A stretch of DNA of 64,000 bases. Origin: Bacteroidales bacterium (GTDB taxonomy: Bacteria; Bacteroidota; Bacteroidia; Bacteroidales; Muribaculaceae). This document shows, one piece after another, positions 44,791 through 53,552 of the stretch. The stretch lies in the NCBI GenBank assembly GCA_003150235.1, contig QAMW01000019.1:9840-73839 (forward strand), written 5' to 3'. Positions within the stretch are counted from its first letter, which is position 1. Each line of letters opens with the position of its first letter. The notes under the pieces are model-generated. The model searched no databases, was not told the DNA's origin, and saw nothing but the letters and a program-made list of their open reading frames with translations. A program made the translations under genes and the position numbers.

Positions 44791-45663
44791 ATGGAGAAAA
44801 AAGGTAAAAAAGGCATATCCACATTTTCCGCACAGATAACATCGACCGTAAGCGTCGCCCTGGTGCTCCTGTTGCTCGGCATAATCTCGATGCTCGGCAT
44901 TGCCGCCCGGTCAATCACGACGGAGATACGCGAAAACATGGGATTCAGTGTGATTTTTTCCGACACGGCAACTGTCAACAATGTAAATTCGCTCAAAAAG
45001 CATTTCTCGACATCGCCGGGTGTGTCAGGAATCATATATTTCTCCCCGGAAGACGCCCTCCAAAAATGGCAGGAAGAAACGGGGGAAGACCTCGTCAAGG
45101 TATTAGGCATCAATCCGCTTCCGGGCGAACTGGAGGTAAAGGTAAAAGCGCGTTATGCTTCGACCGACTCCATCAACAGCATGATTGCACCCTTGAAAAA
45201 GCTGCCCTATGTAAGTGAAATAAGCGTACACTCCGACATGGTTGACTCTATAAACCACAACATAAAGTCGATCGCGCTCATTTTGACTATCGTGGCAGCA
45301 GCATTGTTGTTTATCTCTTTTGCGCTGATTAACAATACGGTAAGGCTCACGGTATATTCACGGCGCTTCCTCATTCATACAATGAAACTCGTAGGCGCGA
45401 CCGGAGGATTTATACGCCGGCCTATAATCAACAGCAACATGCTGAGTGGTCTTGTGGCGGCAATAATCGCCGACCTCCTGCTTGCCGGCGCACTATTTTA
45501 CCTTCATTCCGCCGACAAGGTGATAGCAGCCGCCCTGCCATGGGAAGAAGCGGCGTGGGTATTTGCCGGGATAATAGTGATAGGCATAGCTATCTGTAGC
45601 ATCGCCTCCCTATTTGCAACAAACAAATATCTCCGTTCCGACTATGACGACATGTTTAAATAA
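44791..45663 (+). CDS. ftsX: Cell division protein FtsX
   Basis: Permease-like partner of the ATPase FtsE that activates septal peptidoglycan hydrolases. The 290 residues show one N-terminal transmembrane helix (residues ~20-45), a periplasmic domain, and three C-terminal helices. ATG 44791 gives a normal cytosolic lead; an upstream TTG is unlikely. Possible effectors in this window are the M23 hydrolases, but that link is speculative. It heads ftsX-DUF3098-uppP-truB-queA, an order I recall as conserved in Bacteroidetes. Confidence 0.9.
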   Translation: MEKKGKKGISTFSAQITSTVSVALVLLLLGIISMLGIAARSITTEIRENMGFSVIFSDTATVNNVNSLKKHFSTSPGVSGIIYFSPEDALQKWQEETGEDLVKVLGINPLPGELEVKVKARYASTDSINSMIAPLKKLPYVSEISVHSDMVDSINHNIKSIALILTIVAAALLFISFALINNTVRLTVYSRRFLIHTMKLVGATGGFIRRPIINSNMLSGLVAAIIADLLLAGALFYLHSADKVIAAALPWEEAAWVFAGIIVIGIAICSIASLFATNKYLRSDYDDMFK

Positions 45664-45686
45664 CCGAAATTTTATCATACACAAAT

Positions 45687-45968
45687 ATGGCACCAAACAA
45701 TAATGCACGTACCGACAAAAATGCCGGGGACATAATTGAGACAGAGCCGCGCAGCCGCTTCGCCCTGACCAAAATCAACTTTATACTGATGGCGATCGCC
45801 GGGCTTACGATACTCATCGGTTTTCTGCTTATGCTCGGAGGCAGCAGCACCACGGAGGCATTTAACCCCGACATATTCTCTACCCGGCGTATTGTCGTAG
45901 GACCTACAATCGCTTTTCTCGGGTTCATATTCATGGGCGCCGCTATCGTATATCGCCCGCGCAAATAA
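45687..45968 (+). CDS. DUF3098 family membrane protein
   Basis: 93 residues with two transmembrane helices (FILMAIAGLTILIGFLLML and IVVGPTIAFLGFIFMGAAIV) separated by SSTTEAFNPDIFSTRR, a signature of DUF3098 as I recall it. Function unknown; its constant place between ftsX and uppP suggests a role in envelope assembly. Confidence 0.85.
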   Translation: MAPNNNARTDKNAGDIIETEPRSRFALTKINFILMAIAGLTILIGFLLMLGGSSTTEAFNPDIFSTRRIVVGPTIAFLGFIFMGAAIVYRPRK

Positions 45969-46005
45969 CAATATCTAATTAATCTACAATCGAATTATTT
46001 ACATC

Positions 46006-46836
46006 ATGGACTGGATTGACGCCCTTATTCTCGGCATAATTCAAGGTTTGTCGGAATATCTTCCGATAAGCAGCAGCGGACATCTTGAAATTTTCAAGCA
46101 GATACTCGGTGTACAGCTTGACCCCGACGCTTCACTCGAATTCAGCATAATGCTTCATGTGGCTACAGTGCTCAGCACAATCGTGATACTCTGGCATGAA
46201 TTTTACCCGCTTCTCGTGTCATTTTTCACAATAAAGCGCGATAACCGATTCTATACCGTGTGCAAGATTTTGCTTTCTTGTATTCCCGTCGCCATCGTAG
46301 GCGTATTTTTCCAGAAAAATGTAGAGGAATTTTTTGAAGGCAACCTTACCGTTGTCGGTGTGTGCCTCATAATCACTGCCGCGCTGCTGTGCTTTGCCTA
46401 TTTCAGCCGTACTCGCGCAGCAATCATGAACCCCAATCGTCCGCAGGGTCGCGATATCTCATGGCTCGACGCCTTCATAATCGGTTGTGCCCAGGCTGTT
46501 GCGGTACTCCCCGGTCTGTCACGCTCAGGCACAACTATCGCCACCGGTATAATACTTGGCGACAACCGCGAGAAAGTGGCGCAGTTCTCATTCCTCATGG
46601 TCATTATCCCCATCCTCGGCAAGGGGCTGCTCGACCTTAAAGACATGCTGTTTCCCGATGAAGTCGCCGCAGCCGCTCCTGCCGTCGGCACCCTGCCGCT
46701 TGTCATCGGATTCCTTGCTTCCTTTATCGTAGGCTGCATTGCCTGCAAATGGATGCTCAACATCGTGAAGCAAGGCAAGCTCGTATGGTTTGCCGTTTAC
46801 TGCGTCCTCGCAGGTATCCTCTGTCTTGTATGGTAA
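46006..46836 (+). CDS. uppP: Undecaprenyl-diphosphate phosphatase
   Basis: Recycles the lipid carrier for peptidoglycan and surface glycans. 276 residues, multi-pass. The two conserved motifs are intact: EYLPISSSGH at residues 17-26 and PGLSRSGTTIATG near 170. A bacitracin target-pathway enzyme. truB follows after 10 bases. Confidence 0.95.
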   Translation: MDWIDALILGIIQGLSEYLPISSSGHLEIFKQILGVQLDPDASLEFSIMLHVATVLSTIVILWHEFYPLLVSFFTIKRDNRFYTVCKILLSCIPVAIVGVFFQKNVEEFFEGNLTVVGVCLIITAALLCFAYFSRTRAAIMNPNRPQGRDISWLDAFIIGCAQAVAVLPGLSRSGTTIATGIILGDNREKVAQFSFLMVIIPILGKGLLDLKDMLFPDEVAAAAPAVGTLPLVIGFLASFIVGCIACKWMLNIVKQGKLVWFAVYCVLAGILCLVW

Positions 46837-46846
46837 ACCACGGGAA

Positions 46847-47569
46847 ATGAATTTTATTGACGGAGAAATATTATATATCGACAAACCGCTCGGATGGACC
46901 TCGTTCGATGCAGTGAAGCGCATCAGGGGTGCACTGTTGCGACGCATGAAAATCAAAAAGCTCAAGGTAGGTCATGCGGGAACGCTCGACCCTCTTGCCT
47001 CGGGGGTTATGATGATATGCACAGGTAAGGCGACAAAGCAGATTGACTCCCTGCAGACTCATGTCAAGGAGTATGTGGCGACTATCGCACTTGGAGCAAC
47101 CACACCTTCTTTTGACCTTGAGACCGAGATTGATGCCACTTATCCTACCGGTCATATCACAAAAGAGCTGGTCGAAGAGACCCTGAAAAAATTTACCGGT
47201 CCTATCTCTCAGATACCCCCCTCATTCTCAGCGTGTAAAGTCGACGGAGTGCGAGCCTACGAACATGCCAGGAAAGGCAAAGAAGTCGTAATAAAGCCGA
47301 AACTACTGGTAATCGATACCATCGAACTGCTCGACTTCTCGCAGGAAAGCATCACTATCAGGGTCGTGTGCAGCAAAGGCACATATATCCGCGCCCTTGC
47401 CCGCGACATCGGCAATGCCCTCGGCTCGGGAGGTCACCTGACATCACTGCGGCGTACACGCGTCGGCGACATTCATGTCAACGACTGCCTGTCGGTTGAC
47501 AATGCGATAAAACTCATCGGAGAGACACCGATAGAAATGCCGGAAGAGACTGATAGCAACCATAACTGA
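46847..47569 (+). CDS. truB: tRNA pseudouridine(55) synthase
   Basis: Makes pseudouridine 55 in the T-loop of tRNAs. 240 residues; catalytic Asp48 in GHAGTLDPLASG, followed by KATKQ and SFSACKVDGVRAYEHAR. ATG 46847 (MNFIDGEIL) is chosen; the frame opens earlier inside uppP. The C-terminal PUA part is short, as in Bacteroidetes. Confidence 0.95.
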   Translation: MNFIDGEILYIDKPLGWTSFDAVKRIRGALLRRMKIKKLKVGHAGTLDPLASGVMMICTGKATKQIDSLQTHVKEYVATIALGATTPSFDLETEIDATYPTGHITKELVEETLKKFTGPISQIPPSFSACKVDGVRAYEHARKGKEVVIKPKLLVIDTIELLDFSQESITIRVVCSKGTYIRALARDIGNALGSGGHLTSLRRTRVGDIHVNDCLSVDNAIKLIGETPIEMPEETDSNHN

Positions 47570-47597
47570 CTATAACAACATTACCGTATATACGTTT

Positions 47598-48650
47598 ATG
47601 AAACTTTCACAATTTAAATTCAAACTTCCCGAAGAGCTGATCGCGACCGAGCCTTGCCCCGTGCGCGACGAGTCACGCCTCATGGTGGTGCATCGCTCTA
47701 CAGGCGAGATTGAACATCGCCAGTTCAAGGAAATAATCAACTACTTTGACGAAGGTGACATGTTCATCTTCAACGACACAAAAGTATTTCCCGCGCTTCT
47801 CTACGGCAATAAGGAAAAGACCGGCGCAAAGATAGAGGTATTTCTGCTGCGCGAACTAAACGAAGAAAACAAATTGTGGGATGTGCTTGTGGAGCCTGCT
47901 CGTAAAATACGTATCGGCAACAAGCTTTATTTCGGCGACGACGAGTCGATGGTAGCGGAAGTCATCGACAACACTACCTCGCGCGGCAGAACACTCCGCT
48001 TCCTCTACGACGGAAGCCACGAAGAGTTTAAAGACGCGCTTTACAAGCTCGGGCAGACACCGCTGCCACCCTATATAAAGCGCGAGCCTGTGCCGGAGGA
48101 TGCGGAGCGTTACCAGTGTATCTTTGCCCAGAAGGAAGGCGCGGTGGTGGCTCCGTCGGCAGGTATGCACTTCAGCCGCGAATTGCTCAAGCGCATGGAA
48201 ATCAAAGGCATCGAATCGGGATTCCTGACCGTACATTCAGGTCTCGGCAACTACCGTGAAATTGATGTGGAAGACCTCACCAAACATCGCATGGACTCCG
48301 AGGAAATGGAAGTGAGCGAGGCTTTGGTAGAGCGTGTCAACGCGACAAAAGATGCAGGCAAGCAGGTATGTGCTGTCGGTACCTCCGTGCTTCGCGGCAT
48401 CGAAAGCGCGGTAAGCATGGGAGGCCACATGAAGACCTTCTCCGGCTGGACCAACAAATTCATCTTCCCCCCCTACGATTTCACTGTCGCAACGGCAATG
48501 GTGAGCGGTTTCCACATGCCCTACTCGACCATGCTTATGATGGTAGCCGCATTCGGAGGCTACGACCTCATAATGAAGGCATACGAAGTCGCTGTAAAAG
48601 AGAAATACCGTTTCGGTGCCTACGGTGACGCAATGCTCATCATCGACTAA
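47598..48650 (+). CDS. queA: S-adenosylmethionine:tRNA ribosyltransferase-isomerase
   Basis: Adds the epoxycyclopentane moiety of queuosine to tRNA from SAM. 350 residues with LPEELIATEPCPVRDESRLMV at the N terminus and the APSAGMHFS and TNKFIFPPYDF signatures. Ends 4 bases inside the opposite yigZ gene. Together with truB it gives the operon a tRNA-modification half. Confidence 0.95.
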   Translation: MKLSQFKFKLPEELIATEPCPVRDESRLMVVHRSTGEIEHRQFKEIINYFDEGDMFIFNDTKVFPALLYGNKEKTGAKIEVFLLRELNEENKLWDVLVEPARKIRIGNKLYFGDDESMVAEVIDNTTSRGRTLRFLYDGSHEEFKDALYKLGQTPLPPYIKREPVPEDAERYQCIFAQKEGAVVAPSAGMHFSRELLKRMEIKGIESGFLTVHSGLGNYREIDVEDLTKHRMDSEEMEVSEALVERVNATKDAGKQVCAVGTSVLRGIESAVSMGGHMKTFSGWTNKFIFPPYDFTVATAMVSGFHMPYSTMLMMVAAFGGYDLIMKAYEVAVKEKYRFGAYGDAMLIID

Positions 48651-49243
48651 TCGCAGAGACTTACACCGTCGATATCACATAGACGCGCTGTCATTGCCCC
48701 GGCAAGGTCAGCGCGTATTTTTATAGTCATCGCGCAGGCATTGTCAAAAGTCTGGCTCACGATTCTCACCTCTGGGTCTTTGACCGCCTTCATCACATCG
48801 TTCATGGCAAGATAAGGAAACGTGAAATCAATTACCCTCTGCTCGTGACATTCGATAATAGTGCCTGCCGTAATCGCCTCGCGCGCCGCCTCGCGGTAAG
48901 CCACGATCAAGCCGCTCGTGCCAAGCTTTATGCCTCCGAAATAACGCACCACCACTATTACTATATTGGTGAGGTTAAATGAGTTTATTTGCCCCAGAAT
49001 AGGCTTACCGGCGGTTCCCGAGGGCTCCCCGTTGTCGTTGGACTGAAATTCTGTGCGCGCAGCCCCGAGCATGTATGCCCAGCACACATGACGCGCGTCA
49101 TGATACTTTTTCTGATAAGAAGCAATCACCTCCTTGGCGGCAGCGACAGTGTCGACCGGCACGGCAAAAGCGAGAAATTTACTCATCTTCTCCTTGTACC
49201 ATCCCTCCGCAGGAGCCTCAAGCGTATAAAAAGTATCACCCAT
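48647..49243 (-). CDS. YigZ/IMPACT family protein
   Basis: 198 residues. FQSNDNGEPSGTAGKPIL and VVVRYFGGIKLGTSGL are the UPF0029/IMPACT signature; the C-terminal domain resembles the second YigZ domain. Family members are tied to translation control and stress, without firm function in bacteria. ATG 49243 is selected: GGA sequence and a promoter box lie just before it, and the open frame to 49285 would run through them. Confidence 0.88.
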   Translation of the reverse strand: MGDTFYTLEAPAEGWYKEKMSKFLAFAVPVDTVAAAKEVIASYQKKYHDARHVCWAYMLGAARTEFQSNDNGEPSGTAGKPILGQINSFNLTNIVIVVVRYFGGIKLGTSGLIVAYREAAREAITAGTIIECHEQRVIDFTFPYLAMNDVMKAVKDPEVRIVSQTFDNACAMTIKIRADLAGAMTARLCDIDGVSLCD

Positions 49244-49282
49244 AATCCTTTTGTTTTCCACAAAGGTAAGGATTATGGGTGA
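49236..49282. promoter_or_regulatory. Exact 15-bp inverted repeat spanning the yigZ start and promoter
   Basis: TCACCCATAATCCTT (49236-49250), containing the yigZ start codon and its AAGGA, is inverted exactly at 49268-49282. The minus-strand promoter box TACCTTTG (complement of 49261-49268) lies between the arms and shares one base with the right arm. Predicted leader is only about 12 bases. Confidence 0.7.
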
Positions 49283-49316
49283 CAATCTGAAATACTATTT
49301 TATCCTATGTGTCCTA

Positions 49317-50456
49317 TCAGTAGGAGTGACTGTCGTTTTCCATCTCTTTAGGGGTAAACTGTCCACGGTCCATCTTGTACCACACATACGCGATATAGCC
49401 GACCACGACAGGTATCAATATCGACACGAAGCTCATCACCTTCAGGGTGAAATAGGTCGAAGAACTGTTCTGGATGGTTAATGAGCTTGACGGGTCGGTA
49501 AGCGACGGATAATAGGGAGTGTCATTATAGCCGGCGACAAAGAATAGCGCAAGCACTACAAGCACCGTGCCTATACCCGACCACCATATACCCTTGGTGT
49601 AGTGCTCCGACACACTTGAACGGAACACGGCATAAAGCACCATCACCACACCCACAAGGAAGATGACAAGACACCACCACATCTCTATGAAGTTGACAAG
49701 ATAGCGGTTGGGCTCAAGCAGGAAGCTGTGAGGTCCTGTGGTGCGGTAGCCGTCAGTCATCAGGAGCATTCCCACGAAAATGAGGAAGAACACCACGAAG
49801 ATGACACCGTTGACAAGCACACGCCGCTTGTTGAGATTGAAGAAATGCTCGTCGTCGCCCACATTGTTCATGAAATAAAGCGCTGCCTGCATCCGCGCAA
49901 GAAATACCACGGCAATTCCGAGAATCCAGTTTTTCCAGCAGAATATCGCCTCAAATCCGTGAGTGGGCGCCCATTGTGATATCACAGGCGCACCGGCGTC
50001 AAGTATGTTACCCATCCTTACGCTAAACTCGGCACCGAAGAAAAACATCGATACGGCAACACCGAGCAAGAAACAGCCAAGCACACCGTTGATCATCAAC
50101 AGCCAGTCGTAGAAGGAGGTGCCATATAGGTTGCCCGCCTTGCGGCGATACTGGAAGCTCACTGCCTGCCCCACGAAGGTAAATAATATGAGCATCCATA
50201 ACCAGTAGGCACCTCCGAAACTTGTACTGTAAAACAGAGGGAATGACGCGAAAAACGCGCCGCCAAACACAACAAGAGTCGTGAAGGTCAATTCCCATTT
50301 CTTGCCTATCGAATTAATAATAAGATTGCGTTCCAGCGGATTGCGTGTGCAGAGTATCATCGATTGACCGCCCTGGACAAACAGGAGGAACACAAGCAGT
50401 GCGCCCAATACCGAGATGAGCAGCCACCAGTATATCTGTAAATGTTCAAGTGCCAT
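49317..50456 (-). CDS. cydB: Cytochrome bd oxidase subunit II
   Basis: Membrane subunit of the quinol oxidase that consumes low oxygen. 379 residues with about nine hydrophobic helices. The N-terminal LQIYWWLLISVLGALLVFL and GGQSMI are typical for the long Bacteroidetes form. It follows cydA by 5 bases on the minus strand. Microaerobic growth (nanaerobe behaviour) is known for Bacteroides with CydAB. Confidence 0.93.
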   Translation of the reverse strand: MALEHLQIYWWLLISVLGALLVFLLFVQGGQSMILCTRNPLERNLIINSIGKKWELTFTTLVVFGGAFFASFPLFYSTSFGGAYWLWMLILFTFVGQAVSFQYRRKAGNLYGTSFYDWLLMINGVLGCFLLGVAVSMFFFGAEFSVRMGNILDAGAPVISQWAPTHGFEAIFCWKNWILGIAVVFLARMQAALYFMNNVGDDEHFFNLNKRRVLVNGVIFVVFFLIFVGMLLMTDGYRTTGPHSFLLEPNRYLVNFIEMWWCLVIFLVGVVMVLYAVFRSSVSEHYTKGIWWSGIGTVLVVLALFFVAGYNDTPYYPSLTDPSSSLTIQNSSSTYFTLKVMSFVSILIPVVVGYIAYVWYKMDRGQFTPKEMENDSHSY

Positions 50457-50461
50457 AACTG

Positions 50462-52033
50462 TTATTCTTTAGATATTGTTGATAAATCCTCCTTTGAGTG
50501 CTTGCGTATCTGAGTAAGCATGATGCTGATTTCCGCTGCAAGAAGTATTGTAAATACAGCCGCAAACATCCAGAAGGTCACAATCACCGATGATTCGCTG
50601 ATGTGGCTGATGGCGGCACGTGTCGGCATAAGGTTCTGAATCACCCAGGGCTGACGGCCTACCTCGGCGGTAATCCATCCGCTCTGCGAGCAGACCCATA
50701 CCACGACAATCGACAGCATTCCTATCCAGTTGACCACCTTATTCTTTAGCCATGAGGGTTTCTTATAGGCGGCGAAAAGGGCAATAGCGAAGAAAAGGAG
50801 GAGATATCCGCCGGCAATGACCATGATGCGGAACGCGTAGAAAGTCATCGCCACGGGAGGTATCGCCTCGTTTGCCGAGTCAAAGTAACCGTAGCCGAAA
50901 TATTCATATTTTGAACGCAGCTCCTTTTCAGCTTCTGCCATGGCGGCATTATCGCCTGCAGCCATCGCCTTATCGTAAGCGCGGAGAGCTTCGTGAGCCT
51001 CCTTGCCTATCGCGATGCGCTCGTTGTAACCGACTGTCTTCACTGTGTCTCCCGCCTCATTGATTTCAATGCCGTTGATAAGGTCGTTGATACCGGGTAC
51101 AAACGCATGGGGGTCATGCGTGGCGAGGAACGACAGTCCGTAAGGTATACTTATATGAAATAGATACGGATCTTCATTGTTGTCAACATTTTTTGAAGGA
51201 TTGAGCAATCCCACAGCCACAAGCTCCTGACCGCGGCTACCGTCATAAAGACCTTCCATTGCAGCAAGCTTCATGGGCTGATGTTTTGCCACATTGACAG
51301 CCGACATGTCGCCGGTGGCGAGTGTGATGAGGATACCTGCACCGCCTACCCAGCCGGCAATCTTGATAGAGTCCATCGCCATCTCTACATTACGCTTTTT
51401 GAGCAGGAACCAGCAGCTGACGCCGATTACAAATACTCCGGCAACCACCCATGCGCTCGAAACTGTGTGGGTAAATTTGGCTACAGCCGTATCGGAGAAC
51501 ACCAACGCCCAGAAATCATCCATCACATTTCTCATCTGTGCCGGGTCAAACTCCATGCCTGCGGGCTGCTGCATCCACGCGTTAGCAATCAGAATCCACA
51601 TCGCCGACAACGCGGTACCGATAGCGGTAAGCCATGTAGCGGTTAGATGAAATGCGGGACTGACCCTCTTCCATCCGAAAAACATCACGGCGATAAATGT
51701 CGACTCCATGAAAAACGCCACAATCCCCTCTATGGCAAGTGGTGCGCCGAATATGTCGCCGACAAACCAGCTGTAATTTGACCAGTTTGTTCCGAACTCA
51801 AATTCCAGGATAATTCCGGTAGCCACTCCAATCGCGAAGTTGATACCGAAGAGCAACATCCAGAATTTTGTCATTGCAAGCCACTTGACCGCCTTTGTCT
51901 TCACGTAAATGCTCTCCATGATTGCCACGATGAGAGCCAGACCGATTGTGAGCGGGACAAACAGCCAGTGGTACATCGCGGTAAGCGCAAATTGCCACCG
52001 CGACCAGTCTACTACACTAATTAAGTCATCCAT
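50462..52033 (-). CDS. cydA: Cytochrome bd oxidase subunit I
   Basis: Heme-bearing subunit I of the bd quinol oxidase. 523 residues. Heme-ligand and quinol-binding signatures are seen: WSRWQFALTAMYHWLFVPLTIGL at the N terminus (axial His), the FxMESTFI segment, and GRQPWVIQ near residue 455. The Q-loop is present but short. Confidence 0.94.
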   Translation of the reverse strand: MDDLISVVDWSRWQFALTAMYHWLFVPLTIGLALIVAIMESIYVKTKAVKWLAMTKFWMLLFGINFAIGVATGIILEFEFGTNWSNYSWFVGDIFGAPLAIEGIVAFFMESTFIAVMFFGWKRVSPAFHLTATWLTAIGTALSAMWILIANAWMQQPAGMEFDPAQMRNVMDDFWALVFSDTAVAKFTHTVSSAWVVAGVFVIGVSCWFLLKKRNVEMAMDSIKIAGWVGGAGILITLATGDMSAVNVAKHQPMKLAAMEGLYDGSRGQELVAVGLLNPSKNVDNNEDPYLFHISIPYGLSFLATHDPHAFVPGINDLINGIEINEAGDTVKTVGYNERIAIGKEAHEALRAYDKAMAAGDNAAMAEAEKELRSKYEYFGYGYFDSANEAIPPVAMTFYAFRIMVIAGGYLLLFFAIALFAAYKKPSWLKNKVVNWIGMLSIVVVWVCSQSGWITAEVGRQPWVIQNLMPTRAAISHISESSVIVTFWMFAAVFTILLAAEISIMLTQIRKHSKEDLSTISKE

Positions 52034-52054
52034 AAGCGATTTTATTATTGTTGA

Positions 52055-52303
52055 TTATTGATTTCTGTTATTGTCAATCAGCGCGCTTCTGACAGCCTGT
52101 GCCCGGTCAGCATCATTGTCGTAGTCACGCTTCAACAGGTGAGGGAAGAAAAACAGCCTGAAGATAAAAAACAAGATAAAAAGCTTTATTATAATCATCA
52201 GCCACAGATAGCGGCCTACGGTCATCGACCGGAAACCGTCACGATAGAAACGGTAAATCCTGACAAATATATTGCCACACGATGAGCCTTGAATTTGATC
52301 CAT
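52055..52303 (-). CDS. DUF4492 family small membrane protein
   Basis: 82 residues with one transmembrane helix (residues ~35-55) preceded by RIYRFYRDGFRSMTVG, the signature of DUF4492, which I recall directly upstream of cydAB in Bacteroides. It may be an accessory subunit of the oxidase, analogous to small Cyd proteins (inference). ATG 52303 is preferred; the frame beyond it crosses the promoter. Confidence 0.85.
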   Translation of the reverse strand: MDQIQGSSCGNIFVRIYRFYRDGFRSMTVGRYLWLMIIIKLFILFFIFRLFFFPHLLKRDYDNDADRAQAVRSALIDNNRNQ

Positions 52304-52318
52304 GATATTGTTTTTACA

Positions 52319-52349
52319 CAAAAGTAAACATACTTTTGTATAAAACAAA
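52319..52349 (-). promoter_or_regulatory. Promoter of the DUF4492-cydAB operon
   Basis: On the minus strand TTTG (complement 52346-52349), 19 bases, TACTTTTG (complement 52319-52326): a perfect match to the consensus. Confidence 0.85.
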
Positions 52350-52687
52350 CTATATTACTTAATAGTTTCGTAAAAATAGTGCGTGAGAGGGTGCCGCAAG
52401 ATAGGGGTACGCGGGTAGCCTCGATGGGGCACCCGTGGAATATAGGTCCCACCAGAACAACACAACCCTGAAACGGGTTACATAAATATGTGCTAATGAG
52501 ATGCCTATGCAACCGACTCCGGGGTTGAGCCGAGGAGAGAGGCGCTTGAGCCACGGGTATGCCTTCGGCATTACCCGCGGTTACCAGAATGAATCCCCTT
52601 GCGGGGATTTATGGCACCATGCACCTTAAGTTAGTAGCTTTGAGTGGAAGCTTGCCCGGTACATGAGGGCAAAAAATCATGATTTTC

Positions 52688-52892
52688 CCGTAGGGATAAT
52701 CCATTTGTAGCCGTGGCGTTGAGCGTAGCGAAACCCACGGACAACCGGCGCTCCCATCATTGTTTCCCGACAGGGAATCCTCAGGGAGTAGAATTGACGA
52801 TTCCTGACGGAAACATTTTATTTTTCAATCATTTCCGGTGGTATCGTTTCGCTCAACCACCGGCTATAGAGAGATTATCCCTAACGGGAAAT
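52688..52892. repeat. REP/MITE-like unit, copy 3
   Basis: Shares with the 17-kb copies the string GAGCGTAGCGAAACC, the complementary right arm GTTTCGCTCAACCACCGGCTA, and a central GGGAATCC...GACGATTCC hairpin. Here the ends form an exact 10-bp terminal inverted repeat, TAGGGATAAT (52691-52700) and ATTATCCCTA (52874-52883). Confidence 0.75.
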
Positions 52893-52973
52893 CCATCCAC
52901 TCTTGACAATCTGTCCTTATGTATCATTACCGGCGGCTTCGGGCACTTAGACGAAATGGAAATGTACGGACAC

Positions 52974-53003
52974 AAAAAAAGCTGATCACTAAGTGGTCAG
53001 CTT
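52974..53003 (-). terminator. Terminator of the acidic lipoprotein gene
   Basis: AAGCTGATCA (from 52979) pairs with TGGTCAGCTT (to 53003) with one G-T pair; on the minus strand a T7 run (complement 52974-52980) follows. Confidence 0.8.
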
Positions 53004-53027
53004 ATTTCATGCTGTATGAATAATCAA

Positions 53028-53234
53028 TTATTCAGCTACAACAGCAGCAGAGTCAGCTACAACAGCAGCAGAGTCAGCAACTACTGAATCAGCAGGAGCA
53101 ACTTCTTCTACAGCTACAACTTCTTCCTCTACAACAACTGCAGAATCAGCGGCAGCGTCAGTAGCCTCAGATGACTTGCAAGCGAACATTGATACGCTGA
53201 ACATAACAGCAAGTAATAAAACTAACTTTTTCAT
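53028..53234 (-). CDS. Small acidic, repeat-containing lipoprotein
   Basis: 68 residues: lipoprotein signal MKKLVLLLAVMFSVSMFAC with lipidated Cys19, then a low-complexity Ala/Val/Asp/Glu tail made of repeats such as ADSAAVVADSAAVV. At DNA level a 21-base unit containing ACAACAGCAGCAGAGTCAG is repeated near 53038-53079. ATG 53234 is the only start giving a signal peptide; the longer frame runs through the promoter (TAACTTTG, complement 53282-53289). Function unknown; similar short acidic lipoproteins are common in Bacteroidales. Confidence 0.75.
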   Translation of the reverse strand: MKKLVLLLAVMFSVSMFACKSSEATDAAADSAVVVEEEVVAVEEVAPADSVVADSAAVVADSAAVVAE

Positions 53235-53552
53235 TTCTTTGTGAATTAATAATAAAACAATTTTTAGCTTCAAAAACGATGCAAAGTTAATACAAAATCG
53301 GAATACTACAACATTTTTTAGAATATTTTTTTGCATCAACTTGCATTTTTATTAATAATAGCAAAATTATGTATTATTTTAACCTGACTTTTAACACTTT
53401 ACGGGACGTTCGACGGTCAAGAGCAAATTGCTAAGTTAATCCAAGGCGGACTGATAACTGCTCTTCATTTTTCTTTTATGCTCCAAAATCAAAGCAGCCC
53501 ACCCGATTATGAATGAGCTGCTATGTATCTCAACAAATTCTTGGATTCACTT
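53235..53552. other. AT-rich gap, possible chromosome/element boundary
   Basis: Holds the lipoprotein promoter (complement 53282-53289) and a weak hairpin (53493-53498 with 53517-53522) behind the 53553 gene. No gene is seen. Composition shifts to the AT-rich cassette here, so an attachment site may lie in this stretch, but no repeat pair can be shown from one end alone. Confidence 0.4.

Larger units (their letters stand above)
52350..53027. other. 0.68-kb gene-free gap with REP-like hairpins
   Basis: Between the cyd promoter and the small lipoprotein. Hairpins include GGGTGCC...GGCACCC near 52388-52436, GGGTATGCC-TTC-GGCATTACCC near 52554-52576, AATCCCC-TTG-GGGGATT-type at ~52592-52610, and a third copy of the 17-kb repeat family at 52688-52892. 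The plus-strand frame at 52713-52985 lies entirely in the repeat and is not called. Confidence 0.7.

Noticed and set aside
52713..52985. 90-codon plus-strand frame
   Set aside because: It lies entirely within the REP-like copy 3 and the lipoprotein terminator.
53282..53291. CTnDOT-type attB site (GTAnnTTTGC-like) at the lipoprotein promoter
   Set aside because: The match (one base off) is explained by the ordinary -7 promoter box, and no second copy is available in the window to show an attachment pair.
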